From Gammaproteobacteria bacterium (GTDB lineage Bacteria; Pseudomonadota; Gammaproteobacteria; Pseudomonadales; Azotimanducaceae), in the NCBI GenBank assembly GCA_026709225.1, contig JAPOTJ010000032.1, positions 1 through 64,000 on the forward strand: 64,000 bases of DNA, given 5' to 3'. Shown one piece after another: positions 6,941-15,389 of this stretch. Under the pieces are notes generated by a model. The model worked only from the letters and a program-made list of their open reading frames with translations. It did no database searches and was not told the DNA's origin. Position numbers and translations under genes: made by a program. Positions within the stretch are counted from its first letter, which is position 1, and the number at the start of each line of letters is the position of its first letter.

Positions 6941-8490
6941 TGGACACATTTGGAGCGTTACACATGGTTCTGAAACACAAGGCAATCTTGGCCTGGTTGC
7001 TGCCGATATCCGGTGCTGCTGTCCTAGCTGGCGTGGCAGCCGATGGTACGAGTTCGGCGCCGACGGTGGCTTCAATGGATGAAGCCTTCGCCAACGCCTG
7101 CCTCGCTCCGTACCGTGAGCAGCTTGCAGGATGGCAGGCTGCGGACCTTGGCGAGGAGGCGTACCGACAAGCCATTCTCGCCGCCCGTGCGGCCAGCGCA
7201 GACTCCTGCTCGGCATTCGTCGAGCGGGTTGGGAAGCAAATTGAGCCGGGGCAGGCGGAGCCGCGGGCGCTGCGGGACGCGAGGGATTTGCTCGCTCAGG
7301 ACATGCATGACCAGCGGGTCAATTGCCTTGAAGCGCGTGCGATGGCGGAGGCCGTTCGCAGCGCCGAGTCGCTTTACCAGCTCGCCTACTGCGAGGGCCG
7401 GGGCTACGGGCGGGACGAGCAAACGGTGCTGCTGCGGGAAGCGGCGGAGATCGATCCGGAGCATTTGGGCGCACTGAGAGACCTCGCCGACGCCCCCTTG
7501 GCCGCCGGCCTGGATTCACAGCAGCGCGCCGAGTATGGCGCCTCGCTCGATTGGCTCGCCGAGGATGATGATGACAGGCGTTCCGCAGCTATGGCCATCA
7601 TCGAAGGCGCCATCGACAGGGGTGACTTAGACGCGGTACAGCAGGTTCGCGAGAGCTTCCGCCAACACCTCCTCAAGCTGCCTCCGCTGAGCCGATGCCA
7701 GAAGACCGAACAGGAGATATTTGGTCTTTGGGATGCTTGCCTAACGGCGCTGAAAGGCACTGCGGCGGACGCGCTGGCAGCTGGGGAGCCGCTGTCGAAC
7801 GAGCTTCTTTCCGCGCTGGACTACCTGTTCTGGGCAAAAAGCCTATCCGTAGACATGCCCAAACATGTCCGCAGCCAGGCGGAGGTGGCCGAGTTGTTGG
7901 CGACCCCCGAATTGCGCGCGCAATTTGCCGCGGCGTACGCGGATGAGCCGAGAGTCGTCGCCTTGCTGGAGAAAGCGGCCGCGGCCGATGCGGACTGGCA
8001 GAAGATCATCGTCTTGATGGACGAGGCGGACATGACCGACTGGGGGCGGGGCACAGACGTAACTGTTCAGCTTATGGACAGATATTCCCGCATGGCGCAC
8101 TGGCTGGGATGGGCGCCTTGGGCAGAGAGAATGACTGCGCAGGCGCAGCAGATCAAGGCGGTGCTTGAAAGCCATCCCGAGCACTTGAGGACTTCGCGGC
8201 ACTATTTGGTACTGGCGCGAACCGCCAATAGTTGGCGGGAACGCATCAGTTCGTTGCGGCGCGCTGTGGAATTGGATGCAGGCAATGTTGAAGCCCGCTG
8301 CGATATTGCGCATTCGCTGGCGAGGGTTGGCGACACGGACGCGGCGCGGCGCGGATACAGGGAACTTCTGGCTGAAGGCGACAGGTCGTGCAACGCCCAG
8401 ACTTGGTTGGACGAACTAGACAGCCGAGCGCTGCCGGAGGTCGAGACGCTTGATGAGCCAAAGGAGTTCCTCTTCCACTGGAAACACTAG
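6940..8490 (+). CDS. exported TPR-like repeat protein, function unknown
   Basis: 516 residues from ATG 6940, which is preceded by GGAGGGTGGA. An N-terminal hydrophobic segment (AILAWLLPISGAAVLAG) looks like a signal peptide or membrane anchor. The rest is strongly helical and Ala/Glu/Leu rich, with TPR-like blocks near the end (RRAVELDAGNVEARCDIAHSL). Several Cys residues are scattered through the exported part. It follows the DUF4329-like fragment with a one-base overlap, which is consistent with a toxin-partner arrangement, but no immunity family is recognised. Its TAG stop is supplied by a MITE-like repeat, so the C-terminus may be truncated. Confidence 0.7.
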   Translation: MDTFGALHMVLKHKAILAWLLPISGAAVLAGVAADGTSSAPTVASMDEAFANACLAPYREQLAGWQAADLGEEAYRQAILAARAASADSCSAFVERVGKQIEPGQAEPRALRDARDLLAQDMHDQRVNCLEARAMAEAVRSAESLYQLAYCEGRGYGRDEQTVLLREAAEIDPEHLGALRDLADAPLAAGLDSQQRAEYGASLDWLAEDDDDRRSAAMAIIEGAIDRGDLDAVQQVRESFRQHLLKLPPLSRCQKTEQEIFGLWDACLTALKGTAADALAAGEPLSNELLSALDYLFWAKSLSVDMPKHVRSQAEVAELLATPELRAQFAAAYADEPRVVALLEKAAAADADWQKIIVLMDEADMTDWGRGTDVTVQLMDRYSRMAHWLGWAPWAERMTAQAQQIKAVLESHPEHLRTSRHYLVLARTANSWRERISSLRRAVELDAGNVEARCDIAHSLARVGDTDAARRGYRELLAEGDRSCNAQTWLDELDSRALPEVETLDEPKEFLFHWKH

Positions 8491-8578
8491 CAGCCTGCAC
8501 CGCAGGAATTCACGGCTGTAAATCCGCCCTCGCTCGCCCCTTTGAACGCTCGATTTTGTCAAATATGGCTCGACACAC
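8488..8578. repeat. partial copy of a MITE-like element
   Basis: Starting at a TA, this stretch reads GCAGCCTGCACCGCAGGAAT and continues with close similarity to the reverse complement of the right half of the complete element at 23928-24092. It breaks off where the IS630 element begins (TA at 8579). The other half is not found beyond the IS at 9829, which implies a deletion. Confidence 0.75.
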
Positions 8579-8580
8579 TA

Positions 8581-9826
8581 GTGCTCCGTCAAGTTTTAAT
8601 TTTTGGATAAATGGACTTCAGCTTCCGGCGCGCGTCGTCCGCCCCCATGTGCCAGTCCACGCCCCGCTGGGCGCTGTTCACATCGTCCGCCCATGCCTCG
8701 AGCTCCGCGCGCAGCATCCCGATGTCGCCGATGCGGCGGTTCGCGAGGCATTGCCGCGTCATGCAGCTCAGCTCGCTCTCCGCCACGTTCAGCCAGCTGC
8801 CATGCTTCGGCGTGTGGCAGAACTCGACACGGCGCGCCAGCGCCAGCGCCAGCGCCCGCGCCCGCTCCGGCTCGAAGGCCTCGTAGAAGGCGCCCCTGGT
8901 GTGCGTGTTCAGGTTGTCGCACACCAGCGTGACCTGCCCGCAGCCCGCGTAGCGCCCCTCCAGCAGGGCGGCCACCTCGCGCGCCCAGTCGACCTTCGTG
9001 CGCCGCTCCCGAACCGTCGCCTGCCGCCAGCACCCCAGCGGTTCGCAGAACAGGAACGCCGACGCCGTGCCCGCCCGCTCGTACTCGTAGTCCACGCGCC
9101 GCGGACGCGACCTGGTGGCCGGCAGCGGGCGCCGCGTCTCCCGCACGAGCTGCAGCGGCTGCTCGTCCATGCACACCACCGGCCGGGCCGGGTCGGGCGG
9201 CTTCGCGTAGGTGTCCAGCACGTGCTCCATGCACGCCGCGAACTCCGCGTCCTCGCCCGGCGGAATCACCCAGTACGCGACCTTGCGCCCGGTGACGCCG
9301 TTTTTTTTAGCGTCCTGCGAACCGTCTCGTGGCTGATCGACTCCGCGATCCCCGTCTCCACCGCCCGCCGCGCCAGCAGCCGCAGCGACCACTGCCCGTA
9401 CCCTTCGGGCGGCCCGCCGAGGCGCAGCGCGACCAGCCGCGCCTCCCCGTCGCCGTCCAGCCGCTTCGGCACCGGCGGATGCGCCCGCACCTTGCGCTCC
9501 AGCGCCGCCTCGAAGCCCTCCAGCACGCAGCGCCGACGCACGTTCACCACCGTCTGCGGACGGCACCGGACCGCCTCCGCCACGCGCTCGTCCGACCACC
9601 CCGGACCGTCCGCGTCGGCCTGCAGTAGGATCCGCGCCCGCCGACCCTTCTCGCTGCCGCCGCTCAGCCGCTTCGCCGTCTCCTCGCAGACCAGGCGCTC
9701 CTCCTCCGACAGGCGCACTATGTACTTCTTGTTCATGGGAACCTCCGTTCGCGCCTTCGCCGGCGCCTCGGAGGGGCAGTATGCCGCCCTTCGGCACTGA
9801 TTACAAATTTAACTGTGGCGGAACAC
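8581..9826 (-). mobile_element. IS630-family insertion sequence, apparently complete
   Basis: The element is about 1,246 bp. The left end GTGCTCCGTCAAGTTTTAAT and the inverted right end GTGTTCCGCCACAGTTAAAT form imperfect terminal repeats. Both sides are flanked by TA (8579-8580 and 9827-9828), the target duplicated by IS630/Tc1 elements. It encodes one transposase on the minus strand in two overlapping frames. The right end lies inside the 3' end of a PIN toxin gene and the left end abuts a half MITE-like repeat. Confidence 0.88.
8589..9736 (-). CDS. IS630 transposase, two frames joined by -1 frameshifting
   Basis: The first frame (9736 to about 9300) gives the helix-turn-helix part MNKKYIVRLSEEERLVCEET, which continues through SHETVRRTLKK. 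The second frame carries the DDE catalytic domain: VCMDEQPLQL (Asp), LVCDNLNTHT (Asp) and KHGSWLNVAESELS (Glu). The frames meet at a run of eight A on the coding strand (9308-9301), where A-AAA-AAA gives a classic -1 slippery site. A -1 shift yields LKKNGVTGRKVAYW, the expected continuous sequence. About 380 residues after fusion. All catalytic residues are present, so it may be active. Confidence 0.85.
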
Positions 9827-10216
9827 TAGCGTAAATCCCTCGGTGCGGCGCAACGCGCGGTCGAATGTGTATGTTGTGACAGCGCCCACTCGTGCGGCGG
9901 ATGCCCCGATGAGATAGTCGGAAAATTCAGCGCGACCGATTTCATAGCTGCCCAGAGCTTCGACGATGGTTGTTCGATCTTGAAACGCAAACGCCTGCGA
10001 GTTGATCAGGCGTCGGATTGTGTCGGCAAGCTCAGGTCTCGGAACTTTGTAGAAGGAACTGAGCACCCACTCGATTTCGCACAGGACGATGTCCGGCAGC
10101 AACACCTTGTCGGAACTGGACACCGCTTGATCGATAAGCGCCTGCGCCTTTTGCACTTGGTGCCTATCGTCATTCAGCAGCAGGCGCAGCAGAACATTGG
10201 TGTCGAAGGCGATCAA
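9809..10216 (-). CDS. vapC: PIN-domain toxin (VapC type), 3' end altered by IS630
   Basis: 135 residues. PIN ribonuclease features are MIAFDTNVLLRLLLNDD (first acidic residue), a central Glu (LCEIEWVLSS), DYLIGASAARVGA and TYTFDRALRRTEGF. It overlaps the antitoxin gene by 4 nt and is therefore translationally coupled. The last codons (VFRHS and the TAA) come from the right end of the IS630 element, so the natural last few residues are lost. All acidic residues precede the junction and activity may be kept. Confidence 0.88.
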   Translation of the reverse strand: MIAFDTNVLLRLLLNDDRHQVQKAQALIDQAVSSSDKVLLPDIVLCEIEWVLSSFYKVPRPELADTIRRLINSQAFAFQDRTTIVEALGSYEIGRAEFSDYLIGASAARVGAVTTYTFDRALRRTEGFTLVFRHS

Positions 10217-10467
10217 CGCGCGTACTTTTTCGCTGCCCGCTGAGCGAGAGCCGACCGAATCTGCTCATCATCGACCCTCGGACCCTTGCTGTACTCTGCA
10301 AGCAGCCCTTTAAGTGGGGGGTCTGCTGAAGGTAATCGGTTGAGTCGCAGACCGCCGTTTCCTTCAATTTCAAAGGCTAGGCGATCCCCCGAATTGATCG
10401 ACAAAAGGTGTCTCACCCCTTTCGGAATCGTAACCTGTCCTTTGCTGGTGACCTTGGCAGTGTGCAC
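10213..10467 (-). CDS. vapB: AbrB/SpoVT-type antitoxin (VapB)
   Basis: 84 residues. The N-terminal swapped-hairpin DNA-binding domain is plain: MHTAKVTSKGQVTIPKGVR, then GDRLAFEIEGNGGLRLNRL. The C-terminal tail would bind and block the PIN toxin encoded immediately downstream with a 4-nt overlap. Such antitoxins normally repress their own operon. The pair lies just downstream of the remains of a second VapBC-type pair. Confidence 0.9.
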   Translation of the reverse strand: MHTAKVTSKGQVTIPKGVRHLLSINSGDRLAFEIEGNGGLRLNRLPSADPPLKGLLAEYSKGPRVDDEQIRSALAQRAAKKYAR

Positions 10468-10547
10468 AAAATTTCCTTACCCATTGAAGAAATTATCGAA
10501 TAATGTAAGGCGTTTTCGGTCGTGAGTCAACCGACAGAGTTGCCAAC

Positions 10548-11119
10548 TGAAGTGGTCGGGGAAATTTAGACAGTCTGCTAAGGTGTGCTTCGATCGAAAG
10601 GAGACTGTCAATGAAGAGAAGGAAATTCAGCGCGGATTTCAAGCGGAAGGTGGTGATGGAGGCGATGCGCGGGGAGCGGACGGCGCGGGAGACCGCGGCG
10701 CGACACGGGGTGAATCCGAACCAGGTGGGGAAGTGGAAGTCGGAGGCGGTGGACGGGCTTCTGGAGGTGTTCCGCGGCGGCGCCGGCAAGCCGGACCGGG
10801 AGCAGGAGACGCTGTACGCGCGGATCGGGGAGCTGACGGTGGAGCGGGATTTTTTCTCAAGGGGTTGGCGCCCTTGGACGCGCGGAGAGGCTGAGGATTG
10901 TGCGCGAGGGCACGGGGCTGTCGCTGTCGCGCCGCTGCGAGCTGGCGGGCGTGAGCCGCGCGTCGGTGTACTACCGGCCAGCGGCGGCGGGCATTAGCGA
11001 CGGGGGAACGGAGCGACCTGGAGCAAACAGAAAACATAAATTACGATCGAGGGCATTTATTCATCAGGAAGCACCCTTAGCTTTGCCCTCAAACTGTCTA
11101 AACGACCCCGACCACTTCA
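10548..11119 (+). mobile_element. IS3-family element, internally deleted, both ends present
   Basis: The ends TGAAGTGGTCGGGG...TTTAGACAGT (10548 onward) and its inverse at the right (ending ACCACTTCA at 11119) match apart from three central bases. AAC is duplicated on both sides (10545-10547 and 11120-11122), which marks a genuine insertion. The interior keeps the first transposase frame and a short piece of the second. The length of 572 bp compares with 1.2-1.5 kb for complete IS3 members, so it cannot move by itself. Confidence 0.88.
10611..11012 (+). pseudogene. IS3 transposase remnant (OrfA plus start of OrfB)
   Basis: OrfA is recognisable as MKRRKFSADFKRKVVMEAMR, then ETAARHGVNPNQVGKWKSEA, an IS3/IS911-type helix-turn-helix with leucine-zipper start. 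Beyond GELTVERDFF the correct sequence moves to other frames (GLAPLDAR, then RLRIVREGTGLSLSRRCELAGVSRASVYYRP), so there are at least two frame changes besides any programmed one. The DDE integrase core is missing. Confidence 0.8.
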
Positions 11120-11275
11120 AACCTCAGTAAACTGACGGTCGAACGTGAGCATCGCCTCGCAAGTAGCAGAAGCGCCAAGATGTAGCGCATCTGCGAAATC
11201 CATCTCTCTTTCCCAGTGCTGACGAATGGGTCTAGGAATGATGATCTGCCCTTTTGTCAATAGTTCGGTTGTCAT
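11117..11275 (-). pseudogene. VapB-VapC chimera left by an in-frame deletion
   Basis: The frame begins MTTELLTKGQIIIPRPIRQHW, an AbrB-type antitoxin N-terminus, and passes directly into MDFADALHLGASATCEAMLTFDRQF, the C-terminal part of a PIN toxin. The antitoxin tail and most of the toxin have been deleted. The stop comes from the end of the IS3 element. Removing that element and one AAC copy restores VGNSVG followed by TGA, a plausible original PIN C-terminus. Confidence 0.75.
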
Positions 11276-11314
11276 CGGTTGAGGTATGGGCACTGCGAAC
11301 GCGCTCTCGGCCAC

Positions 11315-11503
11315 ACGGTGAGGAGGCAGAAAGAAAACTATCGAGCTCCCGCGTGGCGGAGGCCGTCACTGTGTTGCCCTGCAAATCGCCGTCGATTATT
11401 GTGAAATTACCGTCTCACCAAGCGTTGCACTTCAAGGTTGAATGTAGGGTCTAAAAATTCTTAATTTTCAATAGGAAATCTCGTGTCGAGAACGTCACAT
11501 GGG
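11315..11503. other. intergenic stretch, no gene seen
   Basis: No convincing coding frame or repeat is seen between the VapB-VapC chimera and the tRNA gene. Base composition becomes more AT-rich towards the tRNA 3' side (11450-11490). Confidence 0.5.
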
Positions 11504-11576
11504 TGCCGCCACGAGGAATCGAACCCCGGGCCTTCTCATTACAAGTGAGCTGCTCTACCTGCTGAGCTATGGCGGC
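11504..11576 (-). tRNA. tRNA-Thr (anticodon UGU)
   Basis: The reverse strand folds as GCCGCCA acceptor, GCTC D-stem, anticodon loop CTTGTAA with UGU, CCGGGGTTCGATTCC T-arm and TGGCGGC with discriminator A. It is 73 nt long. The anticodon stem has one G-A mismatch at its base. CCA is not encoded (CCC follows). It reads threonine ACA codons. Confidence 0.93.
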
Positions 11577-11598
11577 GTTGTCTCGGCCAGACCGGCCG

Positions 11599-12051
11599 CT
11601 AATGGCAGGCCTGGTTGAACTTCTTCAAACGCCAGTAATTATACGGCCAAGGAGCGAGGAATCCTGCAAGCAGCATGGGCGGAATGACCCACCAGGTGAG
11701 GCGTGCGCCTCCGACAAGCAGGAAATCGGTGAGATTCATGGCGGCTTCCATGGCGATCATTGACGCGAGGCTCATGCCGAGCGCCGTGCTGAGCGCCGCC
11801 CGCAAGCCCATTCGACCAAGCAGAATGCACGTCTCAAGAGCGATGCTCGTCAAGATACCACAGACCATGGCAATGCCTATGACAAGGGGCGCTGGCGTTT
11901 CAGGCGAGTAGGTTTGAAACCAGAAGATGGTGCCGAGGTCGCCAATCGCGCACCCCAAAAGGCACCAGGAGGTGTTGTAGGCGGAAGTTCGCCATGTCTT
12001 TGCGCAGCGCCAATGAAACTGCGATTCATGAGCGGTAGCGGTTGCCAACAC
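11599..12051 (-). CDS. DUF4396-family membrane protein
   Basis: 150 residues with four hydrophobic segments. The conserved ends of the family are seen: FHWRCAKTWRTSAYNTSWCLLGCAIGD near the start (Cys pair and Gly-Asp) and PYNYWRLKKFNQACH at the C-terminus. The function is unknown. The presumed TTG start at 12051 overlaps the last base of htpX, so the two are likely co-transcribed. Confidence 0.75.
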   Translation of the reverse strand: MLATATAHESQFHWRCAKTWRTSAYNTSWCLLGCAIGDLGTIFWFQTYSPETPAPLVIGIAMVCGILTSIALETCILLGRMGLRAALSTALGMSLASMIAMEAAMNLTDFLLVGGARLTWWVIPPMLLAGFLAPWPYNYWRLKKFNQACH

Positions 12052-12944
12052 TACACCATGCGGTTTTTCAGCGCCTTGATGCGTTCGTCAAGCGGCGGGT
12101 GCGAGGCAAAGAGGCGCGCCATGCCGGATCGTACCGAAGGAGAAATGCCGAACGCCGCAAGCGATTCCGGCATGTCCGCGCGGCCTTCGCCGCGCCTCAA
12201 GGCATCAAGCGCGTTGATCATGTTGTTGCGTCCGGCAAGCTCGGCGCCTGCGGCATCCGCTTTGAATTCGCGCCGCCGCGAGAACCAGGCAACAACCGCG
12301 CTCGCAAGGATGCCGAGCAGAATCTGCGCAATGATGCTGGTGACGAAATAGCCGATGCCGAAGCCGCGCTCGTTGCGCAGCACGACGCGGTCAACAATCA
12401 TGCCGATGATGCGCGACAGGAAAATCACGAAGGTATTGAGCACGCCTTGAATCAAGGTCAGGGTGATCATATCGCCGTTGGCGACATGGCCGATTTCATG
12501 GCCAAGGACCGCTTTCACTTGCTCGCGGGTCATGCTGCGCATAAGACCGGTGCTGACCGCGACGAGCGCCTTGTTGCGATTGGCGCCGGTCGCGAACGCA
12601 TTGGGCGCAGCGGAGTCGAAGATGGCGACTTCCGGCATGCCGACGCCCGCGCGCTCGGCGAGTTGCTTGGTTGTGTTCAAGAGCCAGCGCTCGGTCTCGT
12701 TGCTTGGATTCTCGATGATGCGGGCGCCGGTTGCGCGTTTCGCCATCCATTTGGAGATCAAGAGCGAAATGAAGGCGCCGCCGAAGCCGAATACGGCGCT
12801 GAAGATGAGCATGCCCGTGTAGTTGATGTCCATGCCATCCGCTGTCAAGGTCAGGCTGTCAATGCCGAGGATTCTGAGCACCACGCCGAGCACCAAAAGA
12901 ATGGCGAGGTTGGTGAGTATCAGCAGCAGGATGCGCATGCCCAT
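12051..12944 (-). CDS. htpX: membrane zinc metalloprotease HtpX
   Basis: 297 residues, about the E. coli length. It has two N-terminal membrane segments, the zinc motif HEIGH at residues 149-153 and [13 protein letters not shown] for the third ligand. HtpX degrades damaged membrane proteins together with FtsH. The ATG at 12944 is chosen because GAAGGAGA lies 7 nt upstream and the hydrophobic [17 protein letters not shown] follows. A sigma32-like promoter is seen upstream, which fits its known stress induction. Confidence 0.95.
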   Translation of the reverse strand: MGMRILLLILTNLAILLVLGVVLRILGIDSLTLTADGMDINYTGMLIFSAVFGFGGAFISLLISKWMAKRATGARIIENPSNETERWLLNTTKQLAERAGVGMPEVAIFDSAAPNAFATGANRNKALVAVSTGLMRSMTREQVKAVLGHEIGHVANGDMITLTLIQGVLNTFVIFLSRIIGMIVDRVVLRNERGFGIGYFVTSIIAQILLGILASAVVAWFSRRREFKADAAGAELAGRNNMINALDALRRGEGRADMPESLAAFGISPSVRSGMARLFASHPPLDERIKALKNRMV

Positions 12945-12973
12945 GTATTTTCTCCTTCGAGTATCAATCTCAT

Positions 12974-13002
12974 ATATGGTGTCGGTGTTGAATCTTTGCA
13001 AC
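12974..13002 (-). promoter_or_regulatory. possible sigma32-type promoter of htpX
   Basis: On the minus strand GTTGCAAA is followed after 13 nt by CACCATAT. This resembles the heat-shock pattern CTTGAAA-N13-CCCCATNT, with mismatches in both boxes, and lies 30 nt before the htpX start. Confidence 0.4.
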
Positions 13003-13023
13003 TCGCGCAAATCGGCTCATCAC

Positions 13024-13665
13024 ATGTCCCGCAAGCTATTTCTCGTGCGTCACGGAGAAACCGAATGGAATCGCGAAGGTCGCATACAAGGCGTCCTAGA
13101 CTCGCCGCTCACCAATGAAGGCATGATACAGGCTCGCCGCAATGCGGGCATACTCAAGTCCATGTTGGTGAAGCGGTTGATCGCTTCGCCCCTCGGACGC
13201 GCCGCCAAGACCGCGAATATCATTGCCGAAGAGACTGGCGCGCGTTGCGAATTCGATGAGCGCCTCAAGGAGCGAGACTGCGGTACCTGGGGCGGCATGA
13301 CCTGGGATGAGGCCGAGCGTTCGCATCCCGAGATCTGGCATGCGCGCAGTGAAAACCCTTATGGATTCACGCCGCCGGGAGGCGAGAGCTTGGCCGACCT
13401 TGAGCCTCGCATCAGGACGATGCTAGCGGAACTCGAGTTGGGCGGCGAACTCGCGCTCGTAACACACGGCATCACGATGCGCGTGCTGCTGCGCTGCCTG
13501 CTCGAGCTCGATACACGTGAAGTCAGCCGCATTCGCTGCCCAAACCACATTGTCTACGAGGTTACGCTCGATGCGATCGAGGCACATTGTCAACACTATC
13601 TGAATGGCGAAGGCCCGTATGACGGCCTTCTGCTCAGCGTGCCCGGCGTCATGTCAAGACACTGA
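13024..13665 (+). CDS. histidine phosphatase / phosphoglycerate-mutase family
   Basis: 213 residues. The phosphohistidine motif LFLVRHGETEWN is at the N-terminus, with RLIASPLGRAAKTA, the acid-base ERDCGTWGGMTWDE and the second His in LALVTHGITMRVLLR. This is a GpmB/CobC-type phosphatase; the substrate cannot be told from sequence. It is divergent from htpX. Confidence 0.9.
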   Translation: MSRKLFLVRHGETEWNREGRIQGVLDSPLTNEGMIQARRNAGILKSMLVKRLIASPLGRAAKTANIIAEETGARCEFDERLKERDCGTWGGMTWDEAERSHPEIWHARSENPYGFTPPGGESLADLEPRIRTMLAELELGGELALVTHGITMRVLLRCLLELDTREVSRIRCPNHIVYEVTLDAIEAHCQHYLNGEGPYDGLLLSVPGVMSRH

Positions 13666-13709
13666 AAAACAGGTATTGTGCGGTCTTTTTTCTGTAGGGA
13701 ATGCCATTC

Positions 13710-14717
13710 ATGAAAGTCGATACTGGCATCGGCCACAATTTCGCAGAGGTTGCGGCCGAGGCAGCCAAGCTTGAAGAACTAGGCTATGACGGCCTGATGA
13801 CTGCCGAGACCTCGCACGACCCGTTTCTGCCGCATATGATTGCCAGTCAAAGCACCAGCCGCGTTGATCTGATCACCGCCATCGCTGTGGCCTTTGCGCG
13901 CTCGCCAATGACGCTTGCAGCGACAGCGCACGACCTCAATTCAGCCTCGAACGGCCGCTTCGTTCTGGGGATCGGCTCGCAGATACGTGCGCATATCACT
14001 AGACGATTCAGCATGCCGTGGTCGTCGCCAGCCAAGCGTATGCGCGAGTTCATCCTTGCCATGCGCGCTATTTGGGCGACGTGGTACGAAGGCAAGCCGC
14101 TCGATTTTCAAGGCGAGTTCTACCGCCACACGCTGATGACACCGTTCTTCACGCCGATCGATACCGACAATGGTCCGCCGCGCGTGTTCCTGGCGGCGGT
14201 TGGCCCCTTGATGACGGAAGTCGCTGGAGAGGTTGCTGACGGCCTTCTTGTGCACGCCTTCACGACGGAAAAGTACCTTCGCGAGACCACCCTGCCAGCC
14301 TTGGAGCGCGGCTGGACGAAAGCAGGCAAGTCACGCGCGGACTTCGAGATTGTCTACCCGATGTTCACTGTCACCGGAGATACCGAGGAAGCCGTTGCGA
14401 GCGCCCGCGCGATGGTGTGCCAGCAGGTCGCGTTCTATGGATCGACGCCAGCCTACAAGCCGGTGCTGGAGTCGGTCGGCGCAGGCGAGCTGCAGCCACA
14501 GCTGAATGCCATGTCGAAGCAAGGCAAGTGGGTCGAAATGGGGCAATTGATCGGAGACGACCTGGTGCGCGAGTTTGCGGTCGTTGCCGAGCCGCAGGAC
14601 TTGGCGGGTGCCATCAAGTCGCGCTACGGCGACCTCGTTGACAGGACTTCGGCGGCGTATGGCCTCATTCCGTCTGAGCTGCAGGCGCAGATCATTTCTG
14701 AACTGAAAGCCGCCTAG
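13710..14717 (+). CDS. luciferase-like (LLM) F420/flavin oxidoreductase
   Basis: 335 residues. The bacterial-luciferase barrel is seen in EELGYDGLMTAETSHDPFLP, DLNSASNGRFVLGIGSQI and AGEVADGLLVHAF. It resembles the F420-dependent LLM subfamily with long C-terminal region (TIGR03617-like). I prefer the ATG at 13710 to that at 13701 because TAGGGA is 9 nt from it. It is followed 12 nt later by the DsbA-fold isomerase gene. The cofactor (F420 or FMN) is uncertain. Confidence 0.88.
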   Translation: MKVDTGIGHNFAEVAAEAAKLEELGYDGLMTAETSHDPFLPHMIASQSTSRVDLITAIAVAFARSPMTLAATAHDLNSASNGRFVLGIGSQIRAHITRRFSMPWSSPAKRMREFILAMRAIWATWYEGKPLDFQGEFYRHTLMTPFFTPIDTDNGPPRVFLAAVGPLMTEVAGEVADGLLVHAFTTEKYLRETTLPALERGWTKAGKSRADFEIVYPMFTVTGDTEEAVASARAMVCQQVAFYGSTPAYKPVLESVGAGELQPQLNAMSKQGKWVEMGQLIGDDLVREFAVVAEPQDLAGAIKSRYGDLVDRTSAAYGLIPSELQAQIISELKAA

Positions 14718-14729
14718 CTGGTCAAGTGA

Positions 14730-15389
14730 ATGAGTCTAGTTGTTGACCTCTACTGGTCTTTTCGCAGCCCCTATTCGTATCTTGCGACTGCTCGGCTGGT
14801 CAAGTTGCGGGACGAGTACGATGTTGACATCAACGTGCGTCCTGTGCTGCCGCTTGCAGTGCGCACGCCTGAGTTTTTTGAGCGCGCGAATCCGCTGTTT
14901 GTGGCGTACTTGCTGCGTGATGCGCCGAGGGTGGCGGAGCGGCTCGGTATTCCGTTTCGCTACCCGAATCCGGATCCCGTCGTGTTCGACATGGCAAGCG
15001 GTCGCTATCCCGTGGAGCAGCCCTACATCCATCGGCTGACGCGATTGGGTGTCGCGGCTGCTGAGGGCAGCGATGGCCTCGCCTTTCTTGATGAAGTATC
15101 ACGACTGATCTGGGGCGGAACGAATGGCTGGAATGAGGGTGCCCATCTTGCCGAGGCTGCGTCAAGGGCGGGCTTTGACCTTGCGGAGCTTGATGCAGTC
15201 GTAGCGGCGGAGCCTGATCACCTGGTCGCGCAAATAGAAGATAATCAAAAGGCGCTTGAGATCTCGGGGCACTGGGGCGTGCCGACCTGCGTGTTTGAAG
15301 GCGAGCCTTTCTTTGGTCAGGATCGGCTTGCTGATCTTGTGTGGCGGCTGGAGCAAGAAGGGCTGAAGCCGCGTTCACTCGGCGAGTGA
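14730..15389 (+). CDS. DsbA-family 2-hydroxychromene-2-carboxylate isomerase-like
   Basis: 219 residues. DLYWSFRSPYSYLATARLVKL is the hallmark start, with the glutathione-contacting Ser, and HWGVPTCVFEGEPFFGQDRL the thioredoxin-fold cis-Pro end. Relatives isomerise 2-hydroxychromene-2-carboxylate in naphthalene breakdown or act as kappa-type glutathione transferases. No aromatic pathway is nearby, so only the family call is safe. Likely co-transcribed with the LLM gene. Confidence 0.85.
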   Translation: MSLVVDLYWSFRSPYSYLATARLVKLRDEYDVDINVRPVLPLAVRTPEFFERANPLFVAYLLRDAPRVAERLGIPFRYPNPDPVVFDMASGRYPVEQPYIHRLTRLGVAAAEGSDGLAFLDEVSRLIWGGTNGWNEGAHLAEAASRAGFDLAELDAVVAAEPDHLVAQIEDNQKALEISGHWGVPTCVFEGEPFFGQDRLADLVWRLEQEGLKPRSLGE

